Shown: positions 8,787 through 18,963, counted from the stretch's first letter. The stretch is DNA of 64,000 bases from JALOAD01 sp023228995 [NCBI: Candidatus Muiribacterium halophilum] (GCA_023228995.1 JALOAD010000015.1:1-64000), one strand, 5' to 3'. Notes: generated by a model from the sequence alone, not told the origin. Program-made: numbers and translations.

Positions 8787-9617
8787 ATGATTAGATTTTC
8801 ATCGTTTTCAGGACAATTTTATGAAGATACAGAATATAAATTAAAAAAACAGGTCTCAGACCTGTTTTTTGATTTTAAAACAAATGAAAAAAGAAAAGTA
8901 CATGGTATAATTGCACCTCATGCTGGATATATATTTTCAGGCAAAGTCGCAAGTGCTACTTTTTCTAAAATCAATATAGAGCTATATAATAACCCTTTAT
9001 TTGTGCTTCTAGGACCGAATCATTCAGGAAAAGGTAGTGCTGTTTCTGTATCAGATGCTGAAAGTTGGCACAATCCTCTTGGAATAGTTAATATAAATAA
9101 AAAAATAATAGAATTATTAAAAAAAGATAGCTTTTTTGATATAGAACCATTAGCTCATAAATTCGAACATTCTCTTGAAGTTCAAATACCGTTTATTCAA
9201 CATATAATGAAAAATAAAAATTTTGAAATCTTGCCTATTACTTTAGCTTTATACAAATTTAGTGAATTAAAAAATTTTAGTGACCGGTTAAATAAAGCTC
9301 TGCTTTCGCATTCAGGTGATATAATTTATATAATATCAACTGATTTCTCTCATTATGTAAGTCAAGAGGAAGCTTTATTAAAAGATAATATTGCCATTGA
9401 AAACATTTTAAACAAAAACAGTGAAAAACTTTTTAATGATGTTTTAGAACACGATATTTCAATGTGTGGAATTTCTCCTGTAACAGCTTATTTAAATATA
9501 ATAGAAGATAATAAAAAAATATATGGAGAAAAAATTATTTACCAAACTTCAGGTGATATTATGCCGATGAATGAAGTTGTTGGATATGCAGGAATTGTAT
9601 TTTATAGAGAGGATTAA
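8787..9617 (+). CDS. MEMO1 family protein (AmmeMemoRadiSam system protein B)
   Basis: A 276-residue protein with the MEMO family blocks GIIAPHAGYIFSG near residue 39, LLGPNHSG near 75, HSLEVQIPF near 128, STDFSHY near 186 and MCGISPV near 228. The His/Asp/Cys positions corresponding to the family's putative metal site are all present. Its partners AmmeMemoRadiSam A and the matching radical SAM protein are not beside it. SD AAGGA precedes the ATG. A perfect 27-nt palindrome with terminator character lies at codons 20-28 (see separate entry). Confidence 0.88.
   Translation: MIRFSSFSGQFYEDTEYKLKKQVSDLFFDFKTNEKRKVHGIIAPHAGYIFSGKVASATFSKINIELYNNPLFVLLGPNHSGKGSAVSVSDAESWHNPLGIVNINKKIIELLKKDSFFDIEPLAHKFEHSLEVQIPFIQHIMKNKNFEILPITLALYKFSELKNFSDRLNKALLSHSGDIIYIISTDFSHYVSQEEALLKDNIAIENILNKNSEKLFNDVLEHDISMCGISPVTAYLNIIEDNKKIYGEKIIYQTSGDIMPMNEVVGYAGIVFYRED
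8844..8870 (+). terminator. Terminator-like perfect palindrome inside the MEMO-family gene
   Basis: 13-nt arms around a single central base (A6-CAGGTCT, C, AGACCTG-T6). As RNA this can form an 11-bp stem with a 5-nt loop followed directly by six U, the shape of an intrinsic terminator. It lies 57 nt inside the reading frame, so it could attenuate the MEMO and TPR genes relative to pdp. It could instead be a chance AT-rich palindrome or a protein-binding site. Confidence 0.45.
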
Positions 9618-9620
9618 ACA

Positions 9621-10820
9621 ATGAAAAAAATTTCACTTCTTATAGTTTCTATTATTTTTTGTATAACAGTGTTTTCTGATACTTACAACTTTGAGGATAA
9701 AGGTAAAAATTTATTTGACGATGCTGTTTCAAATTATAAAAACAAAAATCTATATCAATCAAAAGATTTATTTAAACAAATAATATCTGAAGTCCCTGAC
9801 TCTGATTTTGCAAGACAAAGTTATTTTTATCTTGGTAAAATAAATAATGAACTTTCAAAAGAACTTGAAAAAGAAAGTATTGAATATTTTTCAAAAACAA
9901 GTCTTATATACAGCAAAAATGATGTTGGTCTTGAAGCTCTTCTTGAAAATGCTAAATTATATAAAGAAAACAATAATATAGAAGAACTTGGAAGAGTTTA
10001 TAATAAAATAATATCTGAATTTCCTTCTCATTATAAAAGTGAAAATATATATTTTTTATATTTTGATTATTTAACATTTTTTGAAGAAAAAGAAAATTTA
10101 TTTTTTAAATATATTGATAATTTCAATGAATCTTTAAGAGCTTCAGCATTTTATTCAAAAATGTTTGAAAATTATGTTCTTACTGGTTCAACAAAAAAAG
10201 CTGAAAGAATATTTGATTATACAGAAAAAGAAAATATATCTAAAAAAACATTAGAAACTTATTATACCAATACAAAAGAATTAAAAAAACTTTATCAATT
10301 AATTAAAGATAATGACAAAAAAGTTCTGGATTTCAATAAAAGACTCTATAATATAAATGAAATTGAAAAAACTTATGAAAAAGTAATTTCTAATGATAAT
10401 GATACTGCTCTTTTGTTTGAATTTGTAGATTTTTTAATTGCTAATAATAATTACGATAAAGCTTCAGAAGTAATAGAAAAAAATATGTATTCGGTTAACG
10501 AAGAACAAAGACCGGCTTTTATGCTTAAAGTTGGAATAATACAAAATAAAGCAAAATACTATATGTCTGAAGATGGAAAAACTTATGTCAAAGATGTAAG
10601 TGATATAATTAAAGCAAAAACTAAATTTGAAGAAATTATAATTGAACATAAAAACAGTGAAATTATTCCACAAACTTTATATGAAATAATACTTATAGAA
10701 AAAGATCATCTTTTTAATTGGAATAATCTTAAAGAAAAAGCCCAGATTCTTATAAAAGATTATTCAGAATCTATACAAGCAAAACAAGCGAAAAATATAC
10801 TTAAAAAATATAGATTATAG
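9621..10820 (+). CDS. Secreted TPR-repeat protein
   Basis: A 399-residue protein with a signal peptide (MKKISLLIVSIIFCITVFSD) and helical tetratricopeptide-like repeats, for example NLYQSKDLFKQIISEVPDSDFARQSYFYLGKI. That pattern resembles YbgF/CpoB and BamD-type periplasmic TPR proteins. No lipobox Cys follows the signal segment, so it is probably periplasmic. SD GAGGA is present. It ends the plus-strand operon and overlaps the convergent HD-GYP gene by 6 nt, with no terminator between them. Function is otherwise unknown. Confidence 0.7.
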   Translation: MKKISLLIVSIIFCITVFSDTYNFEDKGKNLFDDAVSNYKNKNLYQSKDLFKQIISEVPDSDFARQSYFYLGKINNELSKELEKESIEYFSKTSLIYSKNDVGLEALLENAKLYKENNNIEELGRVYNKIISEFPSHYKSENIYFLYFDYLTFFEEKENLFFKYIDNFNESLRASAFYSKMFENYVLTGSTKKAERIFDYTEKENISKKTLETYYTNTKELKKLYQLIKDNDKKVLDFNKRLYNINEIEKTYEKVISNDNDTALLFEFVDFLIANNNYDKASEVIEKNMYSVNEEQRPAFMLKVGIIQNKAKYYMSEDGKTYVKDVSDIIKAKTKFEEIIIEHKNSEIIPQTLYEIILIEKDHLFNWNNLKEKAQILIKDYSESIQAKQAKNILKKYRL

Positions 10821-12839
10821 AGTTTTTCCTATTTTTTCAAGTATCATTTCTTTGTCAAATGGCTTTACAATATAATCTTTTACCATTCCACTCTGAATAG
10901 CTCTAACAACTGAAGACTGTTCTCTTTTAGCTGTTATCATCATAATAGGTATATTAATTTTATGTAATTTAAGTTGTTCAATAACTTCAAATCCATCCAT
11001 TATAGGCATCATTATATCTAAAAGTATAAGATCAGGTCTTTCATTTCTTTCTTTTATTAGTTCAATTGCTTCTGAACCATTTGATGCAGTAATTATTTCA
11101 ATATTTTCAAATGAATTTTCTATAAGTTTTGTAGCAATAAGTCTAATTTCAGGACTATCATCTACAATAAGTATTTTTTTTGGTTCTGGTCCTAAATCTG
11201 AAAGATTTTCATCAATATTATTTACATAAAAATCATAAAGAGTTTTTACATAACTTTGATCAAATTTAGCTTTATCTTTTTTCATTATTGAATTAAAGAC
11301 ATGATTAATAGAATAACCACCTCTATATACTCTACTTGATTCCATTGCCTGAAAAACATCAGCAATTCCAACTATTCTAGAATATTTTGGAACTTGTATT
11401 CCTTTTTTATTCTTAGGATAACCACTTCCATCAATTCTTTCATGATGTTGATAAGAAATATAAGCGATATTGCCTTTAAATTTTGACATTTCTGATAAAG
11501 TATCTACTCCAAAAATTGTATGTTTTTGAATATCAAAAAGATCGTTGAATTCTAGTTTTTGAGGATTATTCCAAACAAGATCCCTTACCTTTACCATGCC
11601 AATATCATGTAATAATGAGCCTATTGCAAGTTCCATAAGTTCATCTTCTGGCATTTTGCTTAAATGACCAATAAGTACTGACATATAAGATACATTTATT
11701 GAATGAGATATAACATAATTATTTAAAGTATTGAATTCTGCAAGTCTAACTGCTGCAATTGGATCAATTAAAACTTGAGATACTATTTTATTTGCTATTT
11801 GAATTATAGATTGTGAATCTATTGCAAGATTTGCTCTTGCATTTTTTAATAATGATTCGGTTGAATCTACACTTTGCTCATATTCTTTTTTAAACAATTC
11901 AACTGAGGGAGCCTCATATTCTATTTTTGTAAAACCTGTCTCAATAAAATCAGTTTTGCTTGTTAATTTTTTTTGAAGACCATCTTCATCAATATTTTTA
12001 AAATCATTTATAACTGGTGTATTTATTTTTATTGATAAAAGTTCAGATTTTGCATCTTTTACTTCAATTTTTTTTTCAACTTTAATTACTTTTTTGGTTT
12101 CTGGTATTTTAACTTTTACATTTTCAGTATTACCTGCAATATCAAGTTTTTTCATTAATGTTACTAAATGAGTATTTAATTTTGCATCATTTTCTGAAAG
12201 TATTTTAAAACAGATTTTTTGTATATTTTCTTTATCATAATCAAGCATTATATTATATATTTCATTATTCGTATAATTATCATTATTTTTCATTGAATAT
12301 ATAAGAGGAGTTATAATATCATCTTCTTTTTTAAGCTTTTTTATAAATTTAAGTATTTTATTTTTAATATCGCTATTTGATTGTTTAGAATATAAAGCTA
12401 AAAAATCAAGTGGTGATTTTTCAGTTAAGTCAGCTTTTACAATTATATCTAGTACCTGTGAAAGCACTTTTTCGTTTTCTATAGTGTTTATCTTATCAAA
12501 AAGAGCATTTCTTATATCATTATTTTGTATATTTTCTTCAACTGTCTTTAAAAGATTAAGTATTTCCTGATAAGAAATTTCATTAATACTTTCAATTTTT
12601 TCTAATATAGGGCTAATATCCTCATCACCATCTTCATTTTCTTCTTCTATTATATCTTCGTCTTCAGATTCTTCATCCTCAAGAACAGAAACCATACGAA
12701 TATTTCTTGAATCAAGTTTTTTTATATAATCATCTGTCAATGTAATTCCAGCATCTAAAAGTATTTCTTTGTTTTTATCAAAAACAGGTCTTCCTAAAAC
12801 CATTCCTGGTTTTAATGCTCGAACTGATATTGTTTTCAT
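10815..12839 (-). CDS. HD-GYP domain protein with C-terminal receiver domain
   Basis: A 674-residue protein. The N terminus (residues 1-55) resembles the small domain that precedes many HD-GYP proteins (RALKPGMVLGRPV). A Glu/Asp-rich linker and a helical repeat region follow. The HD-GYP phosphodiesterase domain spans about 350-540, with LLHDIGMV near 413 and HHERIDGSGYP near 466, so metal ligands and the GYP signature are intact. The receiver domain spans about 550-674 with phospho-acceptor LLDIMMP and the switch Lys in VKPF. HD-GYP enzymes hydrolyse cyclic di-GMP. A C-terminal receiver is the reverse of the common RpfG order. It overlaps the upstream phosphatase gene by ATGA. Confidence 0.88.
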   Translation of the reverse strand: MKTISVRALKPGMVLGRPVFDKNKEILLDAGITLTDDYIKKLDSRNIRMVSVLEDEESEDEDIIEEENEDGDEDISPILEKIESINEISYQEILNLLKTVEENIQNNDIRNALFDKINTIENEKVLSQVLDIIVKADLTEKSPLDFLALYSKQSNSDIKNKILKFIKKLKKEDDIITPLIYSMKNNDNYTNNEIYNIMLDYDKENIQKICFKILSENDAKLNTHLVTLMKKLDIAGNTENVKVKIPETKKVIKVEKKIEVKDAKSELLSIKINTPVINDFKNIDEDGLQKKLTSKTDFIETGFTKIEYEAPSVELFKKEYEQSVDSTESLLKNARANLAIDSQSIIQIANKIVSQVLIDPIAAVRLAEFNTLNNYVISHSINVSYMSVLIGHLSKMPEDELMELAIGSLLHDIGMVKVRDLVWNNPQKLEFNDLFDIQKHTIFGVDTLSEMSKFKGNIAYISYQHHERIDGSGYPKNKKGIQVPKYSRIVGIADVFQAMESSRVYRGGYSINHVFNSIMKKDKAKFDQSYVKTLYDFYVNNIDENLSDLGPEPKKILIVDDSPEIRLIATKLIENSFENIEIITASNGSEAIELIKERNERPDLILLDIMMPIMDGFEVIEQLKLHKINIPIMMITAKREQSSVVRAIQSGMVKDYIVKPFDKEMILEKIGKTL

Positions 12840-15037
12840 AAACTTAAACCTCTAAAATATTTTGTTATTTCAACCTTATTACCTAAACTATTATACTTTA
12901 ACTTATCAACTATAGAAGTTACAAGTATTATTCCACGACCATTCTCCTCTAAAAGCCGTGATTCATAGTCTGGCATAGAAGAATTTCTAAATCCTTCACC
13001 TTGATCTTCAACACATAATTTTATCTTTGATTTAGAAATATAATAATCAATAAATATTTTTTTATCATTATTATACTTATTACCATGTTTTGCAGCATTA
13101 ATAAGAATCTCGCTAAATGCGAGTTTTACATCAAATATTTCATCATCAACTATATCAAGTTCTTCAAGTAGTTTTACAATATTATCAACAAAATTGTTAA
13201 TTTCCTCAATATCACTTGATATTTCAACACTTTTTTCAACTTTGAAGTATTTTTTATCATTCTTTTTTATAACAATAAGGGTCGTATCATCATGCTGTGG
13301 AGCATTTTCTGTAAATTCCTCTATGCTTTTTAAAATATTTCTATGTATAATAGGAGCAGTGTTCTTTGCATTTTTTATAATAATATCATGAAATCTTTCA
13401 AAACCATATTCTTCTCTTTCATTATTCATAGCTTCATTTATTCCATCTGTATAAAGAATTATTATATCATCTTTTTCTATCTTAACTGATCTATTAGGAT
13501 ATTTAACTCCTTCCATTATTCCTATAGGAAGTGCATCTGCCTCAAATTCTATTATTTTTTTTTCTTTTGCTTTATATATAATTGTTGGAAGATGTCCAGC
13601 ATTAGAAAAATACATCTTATTTTTTAAACAATCAAAATAACATGCAAAAAAAGTTATAAATTTCCCTTCATATATATCACCAGCAACAAGATTATTAAGA
13701 TTTGTTAAAAGCTCTCCTGCTTCGCTACAATTTTTTATTTCAACTTTTAACATACTTCTAACCATTGACATAAGTATAGCTGCTGCAATACCTTTGCCAG
13801 AAACATCTCCTAATATTGTCCAAAAACTATTTTCACTTAGTTTATAAAAATCATAATAATCTCCACCTACTTGTTTTGCCGGTAAACTTGTAGCAACAAT
13901 ATCATAATCATTTATAACCGGAGGGTTTTTAGGAAGAAGACTTATTTGAATATCACGAGCTAATTCAAGATCTCTTTCAATTTTTTGTTTTTCAACATAT
14001 TGATTGTAAAGAGCAATATTTTGAAGAGAAAATCCAGCTTGCTGAACAAGTGAAGAAAATATCTTTTCATCCTGTTCTGAATATGGTTTATTAGTCTTTC
14101 TTTCTCCAAGAAGTATAACAGCATATAATTTTTCATTATACATAAGAGGTGCTGCAAATGCAGAATTTATACCAAATTGTTTTGATAAATTCTCTTCTTC
14201 GATTTCTTTTTGATTAATTATTTCATTACTATTATCAAAATTATGAAAAAAATCAAAAACAGGATAATTTCTACCAGTTTTTTTGTTATCTGTAGAAATT
14301 ATAAGTTCAAGATGATGATTTGATCTATCATATTTAAATATAAAAGCTTTCTCAACACCAAAAGCTCTAATACTCATTTCTTGAAGAATTTTAAAAAGAT
14401 CTTTTTCATCAAATATTGTACTTACTTTTTTTACAAATTCATATACAATTAAAAGTTCATCATAAAGGTCTTTAGTTTCTGACATCTTTATCTCTAAATT
14501 ATCACTTTTTTCAATAAGCTGTTTATATATCTTTTTTTTAGCAAAAAACACAGCCAGTATATTAGAGGTTATATTTATAATATTTGATATTTTAGGAGTA
14601 ATCTCGAAATCTTTAAATACAAGTACAAGAAAACCTTCAAATTCACTTTCTACAATTAAAGGAGCAACAACATAATAAGAATCATCGACCTGATATACTG
14701 TCTGTTTTCCTTCTTTTTTTACCCAAGCAAGTATATTATCTTTTTTTAGAATTGAAATATCATCATTGTTTTTTGAAAACATGTTTCTATCCATTATAAT
14801 ATTATTTTCACTATCTGTAATAAAAGAAGAATCAGCTTCAAGATAATCATGTATTGTATCAAGAATAATATTTAATGTAGCCTCTATATCAATAGATCTT
14901 GTGATCTTTTCAAAAAAACTTTTAATAAATTCATCAAATCCAGTTTTTTCAGCCTTAAAACTATTATATTCTTGAATATCATCATCAATCTCATCAAATA
15001 CAAGATCGTCTATCAATTGGTCAAATTCATCTATCAT
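12836..15037 (-). CDS. GAF / PP2C-type SpoIIE phosphatase / HATPase fusion (RsbU-RsbW-like)
   Basis: A 733-residue cytoplasmic protein. The first 345 residues hold one or two GAF-like sensor domains. The phosphatase domain has ARDIQISLLP, VGGDYYDF near 389, GDVSGKGIAAAILMS and LYTDGINEA. The C-terminal histidine-kinase-type ATPase domain carries the N box ILINAAKHGN near 649 and the G box DQGEGF...GRGIILV. Families with these domains dephosphorylate (RsbU) and phosphorylate/bind (RsbW/SpoIIAB) STAS anti-anti-sigma factors, so both opposing activities sit in one chain. Plausible substrates are the STAS proteins in this window. Coupled by ATGA to the HD-GYP gene. Confidence 0.88.
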   Translation of the reverse strand: MIDEFDQLIDDLVFDEIDDDIQEYNSFKAEKTGFDEFIKSFFEKITRSIDIEATLNIILDTIHDYLEADSSFITDSENNIIMDRNMFSKNNDDISILKKDNILAWVKKEGKQTVYQVDDSYYVVAPLIVESEFEGFLVLVFKDFEITPKISNIINITSNILAVFFAKKKIYKQLIEKSDNLEIKMSETKDLYDELLIVYEFVKKVSTIFDEKDLFKILQEMSIRAFGVEKAFIFKYDRSNHHLELIISTDNKKTGRNYPVFDFFHNFDNSNEIINQKEIEEENLSKQFGINSAFAAPLMYNEKLYAVILLGERKTNKPYSEQDEKIFSSLVQQAGFSLQNIALYNQYVEKQKIERDLELARDIQISLLPKNPPVINDYDIVATSLPAKQVGGDYYDFYKLSENSFWTILGDVSGKGIAAAILMSMVRSMLKVEIKNCSEAGELLTNLNNLVAGDIYEGKFITFFACYFDCLKNKMYFSNAGHLPTIIYKAKEKKIIEFEADALPIGIMEGVKYPNRSVKIEKDDIIILYTDGINEAMNNEREEYGFERFHDIIIKNAKNTAPIIHRNILKSIEEFTENAPQHDDTTLIVIKKNDKKYFKVEKSVEISSDIEEINNFVDNIVKLLEELDIVDDEIFDVKLAFSEILINAAKHGNKYNNDKKIFIDYYISKSKIKLCVEDQGEGFRNSSMPDYESRLLEENGRGIILVTSIVDKLKYNSLGNKVEITKYFRGLSL

Positions 15038-15039
15038 TT

Positions 15040-15900
15040 TTATTCCTCTACTAATTTAAGAAAATCATCAACTTTTTTTAATTCTAAATCAAGTTCTTTA
15101 GATATATGTTTTATCTGGTCTTTTTCAATATTAAGTATTATAAATGGTTCTTTTCTAAGCTTTGGTATTACAGAATCTCCGTCAAAACCAAAGTGTTTAA
15201 GTTTGCATACAAGATCTGCAATATAAATTATTGAAGTTTCTTTTTTACTTTCTCCATAAGCATATTGAGGCTGATGATGAAAACCAATTACATTTCCTAA
15301 TTTTGATGGAAGTTTCCATATTTCTGCCATTTTTTTACCTATCATAGCATGATCGGTTCCAAAAATTTCTTTTTCAGCAATCTCAATTGGAATATTTCTA
15401 CTTGAAGCTTCTTTTATACATTTTATAAAATCATCATGAAAATACTGATCAAGAATTATAAGACCAATATCATGAATAAGACCAGATACAAAAAAATCCT
15501 CAGCTTCATTTGCCATTTTTGCATGTTTTGCAACAACACCTGTAGCTACAGCAACTCCAACTGAATGTTTCCACAAAGTTCTTCTATCAAAATCAGCATC
15601 TGCTTTATTAAAAAGCTCACATATTGATACAGACAATGCTAAATTTTTAACAGCATTGAATCCCAATATAACAACAGCTTCTCTGATTTTTTTAACAGTT
15701 CTTGGAAAACCATAATAGGCTGAATTAACAAGTTTTAAAGTTTTAGAAGTCAATGCTTGATCCTGTGATATTATTTTATTAAGATCATTTGCTGTAGTAT
15801 TTTCTGAATTAGCCATTTCAAGAACTTTTGCCACAATTGTAGGTAATGTTGGCAATTCATCTATTATTTGAAGTTGTTTTAAAATATCATTATAACTCAT
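15040..15900 (-). CDS. HDOD domain protein
   Basis: A 286-residue protein almost wholly made of an HDOD domain (LPTLPTIVAKVLEMA at the start, SQDQALTSKTLKLVNSA near 45, SGLIHDIGLI near 139). HDOD is a catalytically variable relative of the HD phosphohydrolase fold that occurs in bacterial signalling proteins. Here the LIHDIG motif is kept. The start codon shares one nucleotide with the adenine deaminase stop, so translation is coupled. The neighbouring HD-GYP and RsbU-like genes make a signalling role likely; the ligand or partner is unknown. Confidence 0.85.
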   Translation of the reverse strand: MSYNDILKQLQIIDELPTLPTIVAKVLEMANSENTTANDLNKIISQDQALTSKTLKLVNSAYYGFPRTVKKIREAVVILGFNAVKNLALSVSICELFNKADADFDRRTLWKHSVGVAVATGVVAKHAKMANEAEDFFVSGLIHDIGLIILDQYFHDDFIKCIKEASSRNIPIEIAEKEIFGTDHAMIGKKMAEIWKLPSKLGNVIGFHHQPQYAYGESKKETSIIYIADLVCKLKHFGFDGDSVIPKLRKEPFIILNIEKDQIKHISKELDLELKKVDDFLKLVEE

Positions 15901-17615
15901 TATAACTCCTCAACTAAATCTATAAATTTAAACTTTGTAACATCAACTAATCCTTTATCTGTGAGCTTTATATCGGGAATCACTGGAAGTGCTAAAAAAG
16001 CCATAGTTATAAAAGGATCTTTTAAGCTAACTCCAAGTTCTTTACATATAGAGTGAAGTGATTTAATCTTCTCAGATACTTTTTCAAGACTCCACAAACT
16101 CATAAGACCAGCAATAGGCAATGGAAGAACATCAAGAACTTTACCATCGCATACAACAGCTTGTCCACCATTATTTTCTTTAATAATTTCTGCACATTTT
16201 ATAATATCTTTATCATTTGTACCAATTACATTTATATTATGAGAATCATGACTTACACTAGTACCAATTGCACCTTTTTTTAAACCCAAACCCTTTACAA
16301 AACCTGTTCCAATATTTCCAGTCCCATTATGTCTTTCAAAAACACAAAATTTAAGAATATCATTTTCAACATCACTTTGAGCATATTTGTTTTTTATAAG
16401 AGGTTTTACTTTTATTCTTTTGGTTATTATCTGTGACGGAATTATTTCAATTACATTAATTATTGACTTATTATTAACTTTTATTTTTATTTTTTCAGGT
16501 TCTATAATAGTATTAATAGATGAAAAAACAGATTCATCTACAATATCAATGTTTTCAAAAATTGCTTTACCGTTTTGTGCTACAAGTTTTCCATCCTTAT
16601 ATACTTCTTTTATAATCATTTTTGAAAAATCTTCTATAACAAGCATATCAGCTTTATAACCTGGAGCAATAGAGCCAAGTTCTTTAAGACCAAAATATTC
16701 AGCTGCATTTTTACTTGCAAGTCTTACGGCTCTTACAATATTTCCCTGCTCAATCACAAGCATTTTTACCATATTATCAATATGACCTTCTTGTATAAGA
16801 TCATCAGGATGCCTGTCATCTGTTGAAAAAAAACAAAATCTTTCATTGAATTTATTTAAAAGCGGCATAAGATCAAGAAGGTTTTTTGTAGCAGAACCTT
16901 CTCTTATCATAATATACATACCCATTCTAAGTTTTTCTAAAGCTTCTTCAACTGTTGTGCATTCATGTTCTGATGTAACTCCAGCAGCCCTATAAGCACA
17001 TAAATTCATTCCAGTAACCATAGGAGCATGACCATCTATAATTTTATCATGAAACATTTCTAATTTATCCATAACATCATCACAAGTATTTATAACACCA
17101 GGATAATTCATAAATTCACCTAGCCCAAGAACATTAGGATTATCGTGATATTTTGACAATTTTTCTGCTGAAAGCACAGCTCCTGAAGTCTCAAGATTAG
17201 TTGAAGGAACACATGAAGGAAGCATTATAAAAATATTAAGAGGAATTTTATCAACAAACGATAATATATAATCAATGCCTTTAAGACCTTTGACATTAGC
17301 TATTTCATGAGGATCTGCTATTACTGTAGTTGTTCCTCTAGGTACAATAGCTTTTGCAAATTCAGAAGGACTAACCATAGAACTCTCAATATGGACATGA
17401 CCATCAATAAATCCAGGTGAAAGATATTTCCCTTTGCAGTCTTTTTCGATAATCCCTTTATATCCTGGAACTATTCCTGCAATATAACCATCACAAACAG
17501 CAACATCTGTAATATATATTTCTCCTGAAAGTGTATTTATAAGATTTACATTTTTAAGGACAAGATCTGCCTTTTCTTTACCTGATGCAACTCTTATAAG
17601 TCTTCTTTTATTCAT
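15900..17615 (-). CDS. ade: Adenine deaminase
   Basis: A 571-residue enzyme, the normal length for bacterial Ade. It has the metal motif GFIDGHVHIESSM near residue 70, DPHEIANV, GHAPMVTG, SEHECTT and FFSTDDRHPDDLIQEGHID, and the C-terminal cyclase-like part with SHDSHNINVIG. It converts adenine to hypoxanthine plus ammonia in purine salvage. All recognised metal ligands are present. It follows the MTA/SAH-deaminase-like gene after 15 nt and touches the HDOD gene, in a deaminase plus signalling operon. Confidence 0.93.
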   Translation of the reverse strand: MNKRRLIRVASGKEKADLVLKNVNLINTLSGEIYITDVAVCDGYIAGIVPGYKGIIEKDCKGKYLSPGFIDGHVHIESSMVSPSEFAKAIVPRGTTTVIADPHEIANVKGLKGIDYILSFVDKIPLNIFIMLPSCVPSTNLETSGAVLSAEKLSKYHDNPNVLGLGEFMNYPGVINTCDDVMDKLEMFHDKIIDGHAPMVTGMNLCAYRAAGVTSEHECTTVEEALEKLRMGMYIMIREGSATKNLLDLMPLLNKFNERFCFFSTDDRHPDDLIQEGHIDNMVKMLVIEQGNIVRAVRLASKNAAEYFGLKELGSIAPGYKADMLVIEDFSKMIIKEVYKDGKLVAQNGKAIFENIDIVDESVFSSINTIIEPEKIKIKVNNKSIINVIEIIPSQIITKRIKVKPLIKNKYAQSDVENDILKFCVFERHNGTGNIGTGFVKGLGLKKGAIGTSVSHDSHNINVIGTNDKDIIKCAEIIKENNGGQAVVCDGKVLDVLPLPIAGLMSLWSLEKVSEKIKSLHSICKELGVSLKDPFITMAFLALPVIPDIKLTDKGLVDVTKFKFIDLVEEL

Positions 17616-17630
17616 TTTTTCCTCTAATTA

Positions 17631-18950
17631 CTATAGTTTTACCATAAAATCTCTTAATATAACATTTGCATCTTTTACAAGATGTTCTGTATTAATTGTT
17701 AAATGCTTTCCATTATTATAAACAACTTTTCCATCAATAAATACTTTATCAACATTTGAAAAAGCTGCTGAATATACTATTGAAGAAACAGGGTCAAAAT
17801 AAGGAGAAGAGTTGATTTTCTCAAGATCTAAAATAACTATATCAGCTTTTTTACCTTCTTCAATACTTCCAATTTCATTTTCCATACCAACTACTTTTGC
17901 ACCTCCAAGTGTAGCCATTTTAAAAGCTTCACCTGCATTCATGCAAGTTGGACCATGAAATGGTTTTTGAATAAGTGCAGCAAGTTTCATCTCTTTGAAC
18001 ATAGAAAGATTGTTATTACATGGAGCTCCATCTGCACCAAGTCCTACTGTTATTTTATCTTTAAGATATTTAGGTATAGGAGCAATTCCAGAAGCTAATT
18101 TCATATTTGCAGACGGACAATGTATTACTTTAATATTGTATTTTTTTAAAATTTCTCTTTCTTCATCATCTACCCATACACAATGTGCAAGAAGAAGATT
18201 TTCTCCAGCTATTTCTTTTTTTTCAAAATATTCTATATTTTTCATACCTGTCAATTCTTTGACTAATTCTATTTCTTTTTTGTTTTCAGAAGCATGAGTA
18301 TGAAAAAGAAGACCTTTATCTTTACAAATATCTGAAACTTGTTTTAATAATTCATCAGTGCAAGAAACTGCAAATCTTGGAGCAAAAGCATATTTTATTC
18401 TTCCATCACCCTTTCCATGATATTTATTATATAAATCAAGTGAATCCTCTATTGATTTTTGAGTATCTTCTTTAAGAAAATCAGGCAAACCTTTCCTATC
18501 CATCATAGTTTTTCCAAAAAAAGCCCTTATTCCACTATTTACAAGTTCCTCAGCTATATATTCAGTATGTCTTATAGTTCCCATATCAACTACAGTAGTA
18601 GTTCCACCCGACATAAGTTCAGCAATACCCATTTTTGCAGATATACTAATAGATTCAGCTGTATGCATAGCTTCAAGAGGCCATATTCTTTTTTCAAGCC
18701 AATCCATTAATTCCATGTCATCTGCCGAGCCTTTAAAAAGAACCTGACATAAATGAATATGACTTTGAACAAATCCAGGAATTATATATTTATCTTCAAC
18801 ATTTTCAATAATAGCGTCTTTAAATTCTTTTTGAAGATTTTTTCCAATTTTTTTTATTTTTGTATCTTTAATAAGAACATCAGTTTTTTCACAGTAAAAT
18901 TTCCCATTATTCAAATATGTAAGTACTGTTCCGCCTTTAAGAATTAACAT
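17631..18950 (-). CDS. mtaD: MTA/SAH/5'-deoxyadenosine deaminase-type amidohydrolase
   Basis: A 439-residue amidohydrolase of the TrzA/MtaD group. Metal and catalytic residues are intact: FVQSHIHLCQ (HxH), FHTHASE, LLAHCVWVDDEE and GLGADGAPCNNNLSMF. Family members deaminate 5'-methylthioadenosine, S-adenosylhomocysteine or 5'-deoxyadenosine to the inosine analogue; substrate range cannot be set from sequence alone. 5'-deoxyadenosine is a by-product of radical SAM enzymes, which this genome has. It lies second in the operon, 13 nt after the dihydroorotase-like gene. Confidence 0.85.
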   Translation of the reverse strand: MLILKGGTVLTYLNNGKFYCEKTDVLIKDTKIKKIGKNLQKEFKDAIIENVEDKYIIPGFVQSHIHLCQVLFKGSADDMELMDWLEKRIWPLEAMHTAESISISAKMGIAELMSGGTTTVVDMGTIRHTEYIAEELVNSGIRAFFGKTMMDRKGLPDFLKEDTQKSIEDSLDLYNKYHGKGDGRIKYAFAPRFAVSCTDELLKQVSDICKDKGLLFHTHASENKKEIELVKELTGMKNIEYFEKKEIAGENLLLAHCVWVDDEEREILKKYNIKVIHCPSANMKLASGIAPIPKYLKDKITVGLGADGAPCNNNLSMFKEMKLAALIQKPFHGPTCMNAGEAFKMATLGGAKVVGMENEIGSIEEGKKADIVILDLEKINSSPYFDPVSSIVYSAAFSNVDKVFIDGKVVYNNGKHLTINTEHLVKDANVILRDFMVKL

Positions 18951-18963
18951 AAATCACTCCCGT

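Noticed and set aside
15900-18950. The two other amidohydrolases as pseudoenzymes
   Set aside because: Both keep HxH, the barrel His residues and the catalytic Asp, so they look active.
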